Below, piece by piece: positions 45,681-55,259 of a DNA stretch of 64,000 nucleotides. How positions within the stretch are numbered: position 1 is the first letter of the stretch; every line of letters starts with the position of its first letter. Below the pieces are notes generated by a model. The model worked only from the letters and a program-made list of their open reading frames with translations, was not told the origin of the DNA and ran no database searches. Position numbers and translations under genes: made by a program. Source of the DNA: Liminaster sp902770595 (GTDB taxonomy: Bacteria; Bacteroidota; Bacteroidia; Bacteroidales; UBA3663); assembly GCA_902770595.1 (NCBI GenBank), contig CACXTQ010000002.1, forward strand, positions 26,508 to 90,507, read 5' to 3'.

Positions 45681-47576
45681 ATGCCACTCACAGAATTACA
45701 AAGACAGCAGATAGTTACCCGCTGCAAGATAGCTTCGGCTCCCCAACTTTGGACTTATCTTTCAAAAGAAGAGACACCAGCCCAGAGGGAAGCTCTTTTG
45801 GAGAGAATGAAGGCTGGTGGACTTCAACCCGAAAAAATCACTTTCCTCGAAGAACGCCTGCATCAGCCCAATCCTCAGGAACAGGAGGAATGGAAAGCGA
45901 TTGAAGCCAACAGCAAGGCCATGGGAACAGCTCAGTTGGAGCAGAAGCTCAAAGAGTATCTGACCCGTTGGGAGCCACTCAACCCCTATCACAGTCATAT
46001 CGACGACGCCCGTCACATGCTCAGTTCAATCGTCGAAATCACCGATTGGCAGAATCTTGACCGCAATAACTACAAAGCCATCCTATCCTATCTCGCCAAG
46101 TATCCCCATAGTGCCCATTTCCAGGAACTTGACGACATCCTCTGGTCAATGGTTGATTTCCTCGATGCAAATGCGCTGTCCAAATTCATCCAGGATGTTC
46201 CCCAGTCTGTCCATCGTCAGGAAGCCGAAAATGCCATGGACGATGCAGCATGGAACGCCATCGACCATACCCGTATCGGCGACCTCGATACCTTCAGGAT
46301 TACCCATCCCCAGAGTCGTCATGCCAAGGAGGCTCAAGACATCATCGCCTCCTATGCCAAGTGGGATGAAGTCAACAGTTCCGGTGACATCTTTGTGGTC
46401 AATCAATACATCAACGATTATCCCAGCAGTCCATTCAAGCAGAGTGCTGAGACCCTTTTATTGAAACTAAGACAGGACGAACTCGACAAGATGCATCAGT
46501 TAATCAACCAATATGATACGGCAAGGTTTGATCAGCTGATTTCCAATGGCATCTTCAACGTCCAGTCGCTGGTAAATGAAGGTCTTATTACGCATGAATC
46601 GTATAGCAAATACCGCTATCCTACGGAATTGCCAGATATTAATATGGAAAAGTCTACAAGTATCGATATCTGTCCTCCCGATCGAACCGATGTATTCTTT
46701 TTCGGAATTCCTTCCACCGGCAAGACCTGCATTTTGATGGGACTGCTCAATGCTGCCCAATTGTCTTACGACTCCGTGTCCATGGGCGGCACCTATGCGG
46801 CCGACCTTGTGGAATACGTCCTCGCTGGCCGTGTACCTCCTTCCACTTATGGCACTTTTACCACGGCTATCAAGGCAGAAGTTAAGGAACGCAACACAAA
46901 AGGCAATGCCAATGAAACTCATCCCCTGAACCTCATTGAGATGTCGGGTGAAGAGTTCGCATTCCAGATTGTCAAGAACCCTAATGGCAAAACATCTTTT
47001 GACCAAATGGGTTCTGGAGCTACCAATATTCTGAAAAACAAGAATCGCAAGGCTATTTTCGTTATCCTTGATCCTACTGCTGACAACCGAAAGGTGAAAC
47101 GTCCTCGATTTACCACTGATAAGGACGGCAACAAGATTCAAATCGGCGAAGAAGTCGTTTACGTCAGCCAAAGACAAATGCTGCAAAAACTCTTCGATTT
47201 ATTCCGACAGCCCGAAAACAAGGATATTGCCGAACTCATCGACTCCTTCCATTTCATCGTGACCAAGGCCGATCTTCTTGGAAATGACATTGAACGTAAG
47301 ACAAGAGCCAAAGAGATAATTATGGAACGCCATGGCAACATAATTCCCGACATAAAGGACTGGTGCAAAGAGAATGGTATCAACAATCGTTCCGATGGCA
47401 GTCCCAAGTTGTATCCCTTCAGCCTTGGCCAGTTCTATATCGGTGACATCTACGACTATAAGGATACCGACGCCAATCGGCTTATCGAAGCGATTCTCAA
47501 TTATACAATAAAAGTAAGCGCTCATGACTCTATATGGTCCAAAGTGACAAGATTGTTCAACAAACCAATTATTTAA
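45681..47576 (+). CDS. P-loop GTPase-like protein with helical-repeat N-terminus
   Basis: The 631-residue cytosolic protein has TPR/HEAT-like helices in residues 1-310 (YLAKYPHSAHFQELDD, FRITHPQSRHAKEAQDIIASYAKWDEV, INDYPSSPFKQSAE). The NTPase domain (about 335-610) has Walker A GIPSTGKT at 342-349, a strand NLIEMSGEEF (417-426) in the switch position and VTKADLL (527-533), which resembles the G4 motif NKxD. That combination points to the TRAFAC/double-GTPase-like group rather than AAA+. The YxxxYPxSxHxxEAxxxI repeat resembles helical repeats used for partner recognition. Nucleotide specificity is inferred. Confidence 0.75.
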   Translation: MPLTELQRQQIVTRCKIASAPQLWTYLSKEETPAQREALLERMKAGGLQPEKITFLEERLHQPNPQEQEEWKAIEANSKAMGTAQLEQKLKEYLTRWEPLNPYHSHIDDARHMLSSIVEITDWQNLDRNNYKAILSYLAKYPHSAHFQELDDILWSMVDFLDANALSKFIQDVPQSVHRQEAENAMDDAAWNAIDHTRIGDLDTFRITHPQSRHAKEAQDIIASYAKWDEVNSSGDIFVVNQYINDYPSSPFKQSAETLLLKLRQDELDKMHQLINQYDTARFDQLISNGIFNVQSLVNEGLITHESYSKYRYPTELPDINMEKSTSIDICPPDRTDVFFFGIPSTGKTCILMGLLNAAQLSYDSVSMGGTYAADLVEYVLAGRVPPSTYGTFTTAIKAEVKERNTKGNANETHPLNLIEMSGEEFAFQIVKNPNGKTSFDQMGSGATNILKNKNRKAIFVILDPTADNRKVKRPRFTTDKDGNKIQIGEEVVYVSQRQMLQKLFDLFRQPENKDIAELIDSFHFIVTKADLLGNDIERKTRAKEIIMERHGNIIPDIKDWCKENGINNRSDGSPKLYPFSLGQFYIGDIYDYKDTDANRLIEAILNYTIKVSAHDSIWSKVTRLFNKPII

Positions 47577-47580
47577 AGCA

Positions 47581-49818
47581 ATGAGCAAGGAAAAAAATAT
47601 AACACTATCAATCTGCGGCAATGCAGATTCCAATTCCGGATATCAGCAACTTGTAGCTATTGAGCCAGCTTTTTATCCTGAAGACAAGACCTATTCTGCA
47701 GTAATGATGAACGAAAGCTACTATACGCTGCAGAATCGTACGGATGTCACTGTCATTATTAAGACAATCAACAACGTAAGCGGCTACGGTCAGACGCGAG
47801 AAGGACGTTTGCGAATAGGCATCTCAATCCCGGCAGGACTCTGTATCAGCAACCCCAAGGTGCTGATTGATGAGTTAGAGATGGCTTTCAAAAGCAACTA
47901 TATGACCCAGGGACTGAAGTGGCAGTTCAAGCGTGCGGAGTACGACCTGAATATCTTCAGTAGCATCCTGCAGAAATATCCACTCTTCCCCTCTCCCACC
48001 GTGCATCGCCCCATGACTACAGGAGGTGATGTTGCCTATGTATTTACTTCGAACATTACGGAGTTACTTTACGACTACCAGTACAAGGAGTTCCAACCCT
48101 ATGGAGAAATCGTCATTGCCGAGAAGGGCACCGCAACCACTGGAGTCATCAATAGCCTGGCCATCCCACGTCAACCTATCTACGATGTGCATATTTTGCG
48201 CAACGGCAAACCGCTTGAACCCGTGGACCCCATCAGCGATTCCGGTAAAATTATGGATTTTACGGTCTTGCCTGAAGACCAAAGCGTTTATCAGCCGGTT
48301 TCTGTAAAATTCAGCATCGATGAGCTAAAGAGCTTGCTCTCTGGCGACAAGGATTGTGAATGGGGCCAAATCAGTTTGGATGAGAAACAGGAAGCCGTAG
48401 CGATTAAGGTGCAGTCGTTCCCCGAGAAAGTGTTCGATTGCCGTCTTGTCGTGACGGGCGAGAATATTGACATGTCGAAAATCGAGCTGAGCAATGGTCG
48501 CTTCATCAAGACTGTGTCAGCTACAGGCAATTTCCAGTTGAAGGGCCGAGAGATCTACGACTCGTGGTCTGTCAAGTATCCTTCTGATTGGTCGCTGACA
48601 TTCTCCCCTTCTGAGCTGAATTTCCAAAGGCAGCTGGTACAGAATGTCAACGTGACAAAACCCAAGCCAATTGCACCCAAGATTGTTGATCCCTATATGC
48701 CCGGCGTCAAGGACCCCAAGCTGGCTGATGCCAACTATGACCTGTATACTGTCGAGGCTACAATTGTCAATCCTCAAGGCGTCGATAAAGACTTCTTTGC
48801 CAATATCATCCTGACACAAAATGAAGGTGGTTGGGAGTATGCACGCAAGATTACATTGTCGAAAGTTAGCGAAGATCGTGAAGACAAGAATATCTATTGT
48901 GGCTATAAGGGGGAGGTTCCTGTACCTAAGGACATAGTGGGCTTAGGTTCAAATTCCTTCTCGGTTAGGGCTACAATCCCATCCTTGAATATTCACTTCA
49001 CTAAAGATAACGTACAATTAAGAAAGAACTCCACCATCGACCTCGGCGAAGACAAACCCGGTAGCGGAATCAAGAAAAGCATGCCATTGCTCTATGCCAT
49101 CCTTCTGGCGCTAGGTATGCTGCTGATTGGTGGTGCTGCAGGTTGGGGAATCACCTACTGGCTGAACTCTTCGAAAGAAACTCCTGTTCAACCAGCACCT
49201 CCACAACCGACACCGGCTCAAACGACTCCTGCTCAGTCGAATCCTTCTCAGCCCGCTCCTGTTCAACTGGTTCCCAATCAACCAGCACCTGCTGAACCTG
49301 CGGCTACTTCAGATCCCACGAATCAATCGATTGAATCGTCTCAAGCAAATACCATTGCAACAGCGGATAATCAGAACGACATAGCAGCCGAATACAATAA
49401 GAAGTTGGCACACATCAAGACGCTTGATTTTAAATTCAGTGAGATAGCTGGTATAAAGCAATTCTTGAACAATCAGGAAGCAAAGAATATTGAAAAAAAT
49501 AAGCTTGTCAAGGACAGACTTTCCTATCATGTGGATGTAGCGGAAAAGGTATATAAGGCAATATCTTTTGCAAATTCCACTGCTGAATCTATAAAAAAAG
49601 CTGTGGGAAGTTATGCTGCTACTTCTAATACAAACTTAGATCAGAAAATTCGTGCCGCTATTTGTGCAAGTTATTCAGGAGATTATAGGGATGCGAATAA
49701 AAAAACACCATACTCTCGTAGCCAAAGCAATAAAGCGGTCGAATCAGCCAGAAACTGCAAATCATATCAAGACTTGTACTATATTCCTGATTTAGTTCTT
49801 TCTGACAAAGAAGATTAA
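47581..49818 (+). CDS. Single-pass membrane protein with large cytosolic beta domain and periplasmic tail
   Basis: The 745-residue protein has no signal peptide. Residues 1-495 are beta-rich (GRLRIGISIPAGLCISNPKVLIDELEMAF near the start; several Ig-like segments later). One transmembrane helix spans about 502-528 (PLLYAILLALGMLLIGGAAGWGITYWL). A Pro/Gln/Ala linker of about 45 residues and a helical C-terminal domain (about 600-745) follow. Start is 4 nt after the GTPase-like gene stop, so the two are probably coupled. I infer an N-in topology, which makes this a bridge between the cytosolic NTPases and the periplasm. No family recognised. Confidence 0.7.
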   Translation: MSKEKNITLSICGNADSNSGYQQLVAIEPAFYPEDKTYSAVMMNESYYTLQNRTDVTVIIKTINNVSGYGQTREGRLRIGISIPAGLCISNPKVLIDELEMAFKSNYMTQGLKWQFKRAEYDLNIFSSILQKYPLFPSPTVHRPMTTGGDVAYVFTSNITELLYDYQYKEFQPYGEIVIAEKGTATTGVINSLAIPRQPIYDVHILRNGKPLEPVDPISDSGKIMDFTVLPEDQSVYQPVSVKFSIDELKSLLSGDKDCEWGQISLDEKQEAVAIKVQSFPEKVFDCRLVVTGENIDMSKIELSNGRFIKTVSATGNFQLKGREIYDSWSVKYPSDWSLTFSPSELNFQRQLVQNVNVTKPKPIAPKIVDPYMPGVKDPKLADANYDLYTVEATIVNPQGVDKDFFANIILTQNEGGWEYARKITLSKVSEDREDKNIYCGYKGEVPVPKDIVGLGSNSFSVRATIPSLNIHFTKDNVQLRKNSTIDLGEDKPGSGIKKSMPLLYAILLALGMLLIGGAAGWGITYWLNSSKETPVQPAPPQPTPAQTTPAQSNPSQPAPVQLVPNQPAPAEPAATSDPTNQSIESSQANTIATADNQNDIAAEYNKKLAHIKTLDFKFSEIAGIKQFLNNQEAKNIEKNKLVKDRLSYHVDVAEKVYKAISFANSTAESIKKAVGSYAATSNTNLDQKIRAAICASYSGDYRDANKKTPYSRSQSNKAVESARNCKSYQDLYYIPDLVLSDKED

Positions 49819-49820
49819 TT

Positions 49821-50717
49821 ATGAAGATACTTAAACTACTAGGAATCTTTATTGTCGTTCTGGGCATTGTCATCGGTGCTTTGTATATCAAATCGGCACT
49901 TACCGATGCTGATTCTGACGATATAAAGATCATCTTGCCCGACAATGTTACCGACCAGCGTGCCGAAATGGAGGACTTCTGGAACCGTGCAGAGGATTGG
50001 GATGCCAAGCATTTCGAAGCCGAATATTCCCATATCCAGCAATGCCTGCATGCAAACTATATCGACCATGCTGCTGCCAACCAGCTCACATCCCTGTTGT
50101 GTAACCTTGTCATCAATCGCATGCATGGTCTTCAAGTGGGAGAATACCACAAGAGCGACTGCAACATCGGCATCGTGAAAGGCTATATGAAGGGCATCGA
50201 TGCAGTTTGCCAGAAGCTGTCGTCCTACAACAATGACGATCGTGTCCGACAACTCCGCGACATCGAGAAGCTGTACGACGAAATAAGCACCTTCGGCAAG
50301 TCGTCGTTTATCCCAGGCAACAACCTGTCGGAAAATGCCGACGGTTCCCACCAATGGCTCGATTATGATTCCTATGCCAAAGGGCGTCGTCAGAAAGCCG
50401 CCGATTATCGTGAGAATTCCACGTATGTCCAATTCTTGAACAATATCACTGTGCTCAAGAATGGCATCTCGGAAGAAAGCGTCAATTCGCGACTTACCAA
50501 AGGGAAGAAATCCTATGGCTCTGCATTGGCCAAGGCCATTGCGGCTGCCTACGAAGGTATTCCTTCCGGCGAAGTGTCGCAATCCACATTCAACAGCATC
50601 AAGAAAGACTATCAGAACTTCTACCGCCAATATGGCCGCAACAACGAGTCGGCCGACGACGTGATGAGCAACGAACTGATAAAGATCGAGGAGAAAATGA
50701 AACAGAATACCCTGTAA
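49821..50717 (+). CDS. Membrane-anchored periplasmic helical protein of unknown function
   Basis: The 298-residue protein starts 2 nt after the preceding stop. An N-terminal signal-anchor (about 4-26) is followed by a helical domain (FWNRAEDWDAKHFEAEYSHIQQCLHANYIDH ...). Its C-terminal half (about 205-285, YGSALAKAIAAAYEGIPSGE) is similar in style to the C-terminal domain of the preceding protein, and both have Lys/Ser/Tyr-rich helices. No family recognised. Confidence 0.65.
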   Translation: MKILKLLGIFIVVLGIVIGALYIKSALTDADSDDIKIILPDNVTDQRAEMEDFWNRAEDWDAKHFEAEYSHIQQCLHANYIDHAAANQLTSLLCNLVINRMHGLQVGEYHKSDCNIGIVKGYMKGIDAVCQKLSSYNNDDRVRQLRDIEKLYDEISTFGKSSFIPGNNLSENADGSHQWLDYDSYAKGRRQKAADYRENSTYVQFLNNITVLKNGISEESVNSRLTKGKKSYGSALAKAIAAAYEGIPSGEVSQSTFNSIKKDYQNFYRQYGRNNESADDVMSNELIKIEEKMKQNTL

Positions 50718-50737
50718 TGCTACATTTTTAATCGAAC

Positions 50738-51727
50738 ATGATGAAACAAACAATTGTATTCCTTTTTAGTTGCTTGCTTTTTCTGTCCTTGGATAGGCCC
50801 ATTCTTGCGCAGGATGTCTCTGCTGAAGCTTATGAAAAGGTTGTAGCTGACAATATCGAGCTCAAGAAGCAGATCGCTGATCGGGAGTTCGAGATAAAGG
50901 CACTGCAGGATTCTCTCAAAAGAGTCAATGCCGACTTGACGAAGAAGGCGAAAGAGCATCAGAAGGCTCAGGATGATCTCGATAAGGCAAGGCAGGACAA
51001 CGAGCAGTTGAAAAGCTCCCTTCGCAAGGACGACTACGACAAGGCCATGGCTAAGGTGCAGGTGTTGGAGGGGAATTTGCAGGACCTCAAGACCCAACTC
51101 GATTCGCTGGCTTCCGAAAACCAGAACCTGAACAACGTCAAGCTTGAGATCATCAAGCAGCGGGAGGAAGCTTATCAGATAATGGCCCAGTCGCCCTTCA
51201 GCCTGCTGTCGGCAGTAAGTTTGCGAACTGCACTATCCGAATGCCAGGTCTTCAAGGATGAGCTCAAGGGCACCATCGATATGCTATCCCGTGCCCAGCT
51301 CGGCAAGGAGGTGTACGACAAGGCAACCAAAACCATGACCGAATTGTCTTCCCGTGGGAAGATCGACCAGGTTCGTACCGAACTAAAGTCTCGCATCGAC
51401 TTGAACGTGGATACCCCCGAGCAGATCAACGAATTGGCTGAGCTTCGCAAGCAATTGGCGATTTACAAGAATGGAATTGACGAATACCAGGCAATCATCG
51501 AAGTCTTCAACGGCGACGCTACCCTTGCCACATTCCGCGAAAGCGGCAACAGCAGGAAAGCACTGGAGCAGATCGAGAAGGATTTGAAGGAAGATGGCAT
51601 GCAACAATCGTTCGACATCATCAATCAGACTCCGTCCCTCAAGGACCACTTCGCCCGATTCCTGCAGCACATGAGAGAAAATCCCATCTCTGTCCCTGCC
51701 GAACAGATAGAAATTCAAAACCTATAA
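50738..51727 (+). CDS. Secreted coiled-coil protein
   Basis: The 329-residue protein has a signal peptide (about 1-25, ending PILAQDV) and a long heptad-rich coiled coil (about 30-145, IADREFEIKALQDSLKRVNADL). A helical C-terminal domain completes it. It is probably a periplasmic spacer or scaffold. The second Met (50741) is an equally good start. Confidence 0.7.
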   Translation: MMKQTIVFLFSCLLFLSLDRPILAQDVSAEAYEKVVADNIELKKQIADREFEIKALQDSLKRVNADLTKKAKEHQKAQDDLDKARQDNEQLKSSLRKDDYDKAMAKVQVLEGNLQDLKTQLDSLASENQNLNNVKLEIIKQREEAYQIMAQSPFSLLSAVSLRTALSECQVFKDELKGTIDMLSRAQLGKEVYDKATKTMTELSSRGKIDQVRTELKSRIDLNVDTPEQINELAELRKQLAIYKNGIDEYQAIIEVFNGDATLATFRESGNSRKALEQIEKDLKEDGMQQSFDIINQTPSLKDHFARFLQHMRENPISVPAEQIEIQNL

Positions 51728-51734
51728 CTTGCGT

Positions 51735-53231
51735 ATGGAAACGCTAAAGAAAGTCAAAGCTACCGACGTCTATCAGATAGCCAAGGTGTCGTACGATGCA
51801 TTGTTCTCTGCACTCAAACGACTCCTGCCTCCCGAAGAGATGATCTTCGCCGAATCCAAGAAAGGTTATGACCAGCTATTTTGGGTACATCCCGAAGGAG
51901 GTTGGATCAACTATGCCGAAGCTGATGAGTCACTACAGGCACAAATCGAAGAAGCGGTGGCACAGCATCGTGAGCGTGTTCGCGCTCTCCTGTCGTCACA
52001 ACCCAATCTCCAGGTCTTGGTGGATACCATCTTCACCACGCCTGGTAACGACTTCTACTATTTCCGACTCTCCGATTCAGGTGAATTGCAGTTGATGCTC
52101 TCCGGTTGGGGATTCAGGAGACCTGTGGCAAGGTCTATCGGGCATGGCACGGTGCACAATACGTTCGAGAAGAAGCAACGTGTCGTGATTTCCTTCTCCA
52201 GTCAGGGCAAACCCGTTCCTCACTATGAGTTCGTGCTGCATATTCCCGCACTGTCACGCACTTTAAACAAAATGACCGACGACGAAGGCCTCTTCGTCCT
52301 CACCGACCAGGCGCAGATAGGCAGCAAGTATCAGCTGGAGGATCATCTCACCGAACAAGTCTTCGACCTCGTAGTCGAAGAGGGTCGCGAGCGCTATGAC
52401 TACGATGTCACCATCGAGACCAATGAGCCTCAGCCTGAAGTCAAAGAGCCTGAACCCGAGCCCATAATCCCCGAACCGGAACCATTAATCCCTGAACCGG
52501 AACCCGAGCCCGAGCCCGAACCCATAACCCCTGAACCATTAATCCCCGAACCGGAACCCGAGCCTGAGCCGGAACCCGAGCCAACCCCCGAACCAGAGAA
52601 CCCTGAACCCTTAACCGAGTCTCCTATCCTCCCCATCCTCCATGTGGTTGGCACCGACGAACAATCGGCACCCGATTTCCCGATTGAGGTTCAGTACGAG
52701 GGACAGGCATGGCAATTTGTCACCGACCAGGACGGTCGCGTCCAATTGCCCGAGATGAAGACCGGGCATCAGATGCAGGTGACCGAAGCCATCGACCACG
52801 CCACCACTTCCTCCTATCTCCTCCAGGCCGATACGCTCGAATACGTCTTCCGGATTCCTTTCTCGAGCTACACGGGCAGCTGCGACTTCCTGATTCGTAC
52901 CGAGGATCATAACGGTCAGCCGTTCAGCGGTCAGATAGCCTTCCACCAGGCCAACACCCCCACGCTTCTGGTGCGTCTCGATGAGAAAGGACAGTGCTGG
53001 CTCGACCGCAATTCCTTCCGTCTCGACACCGACATCGTGGCCGATCTCTCATCTGCTCACGCCATCTCTAGTCCTTCCCTGCCGAAGGTCACCTTCCAGC
53101 TTCACGAAGGCGAAAAGGAATATTTGCTGTCGCTCCGCAAACCGGCATCATCCATGACCTTGCTCGAGATCTTCCTGGCGCTTCTGGGGCTCGTGTTCCT
53201 CTTTTTCCTGTTTATCCTCTTCTTTGTATAG
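51735..53231 (+). CDS. Tail-anchored protein with EP-repeat linker; paralogue of the protein at 53611
   Basis: The 498-residue protein starts at ATG 51735 (a TTG two codons earlier is less likely). The N-terminal domain (about 1-135) is shared with the 53611 gene product: PEGGWINYAEADESL versus AEGGWIGYSEADDLL, and TTPGNDFYYFRLSDSGELQLMLSGWGFRRPV versus its counterpart. An Ig-like segment (140-225), an EPEPEP/PEPLIPEPE linker (about 233-295), another beta domain and a C-terminal transmembrane helix (about 474-496) follow. With no signal peptide, the bulk should be cytosolic and tail-anchored. Function unknown. Confidence 0.7.
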   Translation: METLKKVKATDVYQIAKVSYDALFSALKRLLPPEEMIFAESKKGYDQLFWVHPEGGWINYAEADESLQAQIEEAVAQHRERVRALLSSQPNLQVLVDTIFTTPGNDFYYFRLSDSGELQLMLSGWGFRRPVARSIGHGTVHNTFEKKQRVVISFSSQGKPVPHYEFVLHIPALSRTLNKMTDDEGLFVLTDQAQIGSKYQLEDHLTEQVFDLVVEEGRERYDYDVTIETNEPQPEVKEPEPEPIIPEPEPLIPEPEPEPEPEPITPEPLIPEPEPEPEPEPEPTPEPENPEPLTESPILPILHVVGTDEQSAPDFPIEVQYEGQAWQFVTDQDGRVQLPEMKTGHQMQVTEAIDHATTSSYLLQADTLEYVFRIPFSSYTGSCDFLIRTEDHNGQPFSGQIAFHQANTPTLLVRLDEKGQCWLDRNSFRLDTDIVADLSSAHAISSPSLPKVTFQLHEGEKEYLLSLRKPASSMTLLEIFLALLGLVFLFFLFILFFV

Positions 53232-53255
53232 TATCACCTCTAATTCTTCATCTGT

Positions 53256-53561
53256 ATGTACTATCCCCTACTGATATATTTCATCGTAGTCTTTTATTGG
53301 ATGAACGTTGTGACCTTTGGCCTCTATGGTTGGGACAAGCATCAAGCTGTCTACCAGCGTTGGCGTGTTCCCGAGGCAGTGCTGATCCTGTTCTCACTGT
53401 TTTGCGGCGCATGGGGTGGAGTAATGGGAATGCTACTATTCAAGCACAAGACCCGTCACACGCTCTTCCTGATCTGCAATCCCTTGTTCCTGCTCTTGCA
53501 ATTTGCTGCAGGCCTTTACCTCTTCTACAAGTGTGGCATTTCCACGCTTTCAATCTTCTAA
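53256..53561 (+). CDS. DUF1294-family small membrane protein
   Basis: The 101-residue protein has three to four hydrophobic helices. It carries the DUF1294 signatures YGWDKHQA..RWRVPEAVL, GGVMGMLLFKHKTRHT. Function of the family is unknown. It lies between the two paralogous domain genes on the same strand; such genes usually stand alone, so its inclusion in this operon is a little unusual. Confidence 0.85.
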   Translation: MYYPLLIYFIVVFYWMNVVTFGLYGWDKHQAVYQRWRVPEAVLILFSLFCGAWGGVMGMLLFKHKTRHTLFLICNPLFLLLQFAAGLYLFYKCGISTLSIF

Positions 53562-53610
53562 CCTTGTAACCCTTTTACCGAATAACCGACATCACCAAAA
53601 CTGAAGTAAT

Positions 53611-55254
53611 ATGGAAATCATAAGAACTGCGACATCCCAGGAGGTTTATTCCACGCTTAAGAATTCCAATCATCTACAGGTTTATGACCAGCTGTCCAAA
53701 ATTGCACCGGCCGAAAGCGCGTTTTTAGCCATATATCAGAAGTCTTACGATGGTTCTGTATGGAAACACGCCGAAGGCGGATGGATTGGCTACAGCGAAG
53801 CCGACGACCTTTTGCGAGGTCTCGTGCTGAGCGAGATCGAGCGCCACAAGAGCGCCCTTCGCGCCAGCGTTTCCGCTCACCCCGAATTGAGCAAGATCAT
53901 CGAAAATGTCCTTTCCAGCCCCGGCAACGAATATTACTATTATCGTATCGACGACCTGGGACAGCTGGAGGTTCTTATGACAGGATGGGGATTCAAGAAG
54001 CCTGTCCGTCGTGAGCCCAAAGGCGTTGTGGTCGACGATCCTCGTGAGAAGTTCCAATCGGTAAGCATCTGCTTTGTCGATTTTGGCACCCGTGTCCCCA
54101 ACCGCACTTTCAAGCTTGAGCTTCGAAAGATGAAACGCACCATCGAGCGAGTTACCGACGACAACGGCTTGTTCCTTGTCGGCGAGCAGATACTCGTCGG
54201 CAGTGTGCTCCCGGTCATCGACACCGTCACCGGCAAGACGTTCGAGCTCACCGTGCAGAAGGACCAGGACATCTACGAGTGCGACGTGACCTTGCCGAAG
54301 CCCACGTTTGTAGCTTTCCTCGAGAATGGCCAGCGCACCCCTAGGCGCAGCTTCACGATCACCTTCGAAGGCCAGGACATCAGTTGCCAGACCGATTCCA
54401 CGGGCCTCTACCAGGTGGGCGACCACCTGCCTTCGGGAACCTATATCCGCCTCAAGGATCTCACGACGGAGCGCGAGTTCGGTCTCAATATCCTTGAAGG
54501 CATCGAGGTTTACGAGTTCGACGTGACCCCCACCCCCATACCCGATCAGTTCACCTATGTGGCATTGCTGGCCGAAGGACAACGTGTTGCCGACCGCGAC
54601 TTCATCATCACCTATGAGGGTCGTGAGATTGCCTGCCGCACCGACAATACAGGTATATACAAATTGGGCAACCATCTGGTACCAGGCATCGGTTTTCACC
54701 TCAAGGACATCGAGACCGGCAAGGAGTTCGATTTCAACATCGTCGAGGGCAAGGATGTTTACGAGTTCGACGTGACTGCCGATCCCGAACCCGACAAATT
54801 CTCCTATGTGGCATTCTATGCCGAGGGACGATGTGTCGCCGATCGCGACTTCATCCTCACCCGCGATGGCCAGGAGATTGCCTGCCGCACCGACAATACA
54901 GGTCTGTACCAGCTGGGCAACCATTTGGCACCAGGTTCATGGTTCCACCTCAAGGATGTCAAGACCGGCAAGGAGTTCGATTTCAACATCGTCGACGACC
55001 AGGACATCTACAAATTCGACGTGACTGAGGCCGTTCCCGAACCGGAGAAGATGGTGCGTCTGCGCATTCTCGATCCCGATGGAGCACTGGTACCTGATCT
55101 TCAGGTTCGCGTCACCATCAGCAAGGACATCGAATTTCTGGTCAAGACCGATGAGACGGGTTGCGTCCAGATTCCTGCTTCAAAATTCATTCCAGGCAAG
55201 AAGTTCAAGGTGTCGTTCGAATATGATAAGCCCAAGAAGACGGAGCAAAAATAA
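53611..55254 (+). CDS. Soluble Ig-like repeat protein; paralogue of the tail-anchored protein at 51735
   Basis: The 547-residue protein has no signal peptide or membrane helix. Residues 1-140 are the domain shared with the 51735 product. Five beta-sandwich-like repeats of about 80 residues follow (about 150-230, 231-312, 313-395, 396-475, 476-545). Each repeat has the pattern xxVAFxxxGxxVxDRxFxxTxxGxxIxCRTDxTGxYxLGxHLxPGxxxxLKDxxTGKEFxFNIxxxxDxYEFDVT. Repeats 3 and 4 are nearly identical, indicating recent duplication. The pattern resembles Cna-B/carboxypeptidase-regulatory folds. Likely a multivalent cytosolic scaffold, which is inferred. Confidence 0.7.
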   Translation: MEIIRTATSQEVYSTLKNSNHLQVYDQLSKIAPAESAFLAIYQKSYDGSVWKHAEGGWIGYSEADDLLRGLVLSEIERHKSALRASVSAHPELSKIIENVLSSPGNEYYYYRIDDLGQLEVLMTGWGFKKPVRREPKGVVVDDPREKFQSVSICFVDFGTRVPNRTFKLELRKMKRTIERVTDDNGLFLVGEQILVGSVLPVIDTVTGKTFELTVQKDQDIYECDVTLPKPTFVAFLENGQRTPRRSFTITFEGQDISCQTDSTGLYQVGDHLPSGTYIRLKDLTTEREFGLNILEGIEVYEFDVTPTPIPDQFTYVALLAEGQRVADRDFIITYEGREIACRTDNTGIYKLGNHLVPGIGFHLKDIETGKEFDFNIVEGKDVYEFDVTADPEPDKFSYVAFYAEGRCVADRDFILTRDGQEIACRTDNTGLYQLGNHLAPGSWFHLKDVKTGKEFDFNIVDDQDIYKFDVTEAVPEPEKMVRLRILDPDGALVPDLQVRVTISKDIEFLVKTDETGCVQIPASKFIPGKKFKVSFEYDKPKKTEQK

Positions 55255-55259
55255 TCTAT

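Noticed and set aside
52430..52654. Gly/Ser-repeat minus-strand open frame (GSGSGSG)
   Set aside because: Complement of the EP-repeat linker in the tail-anchored protein; low-complexity artefact.
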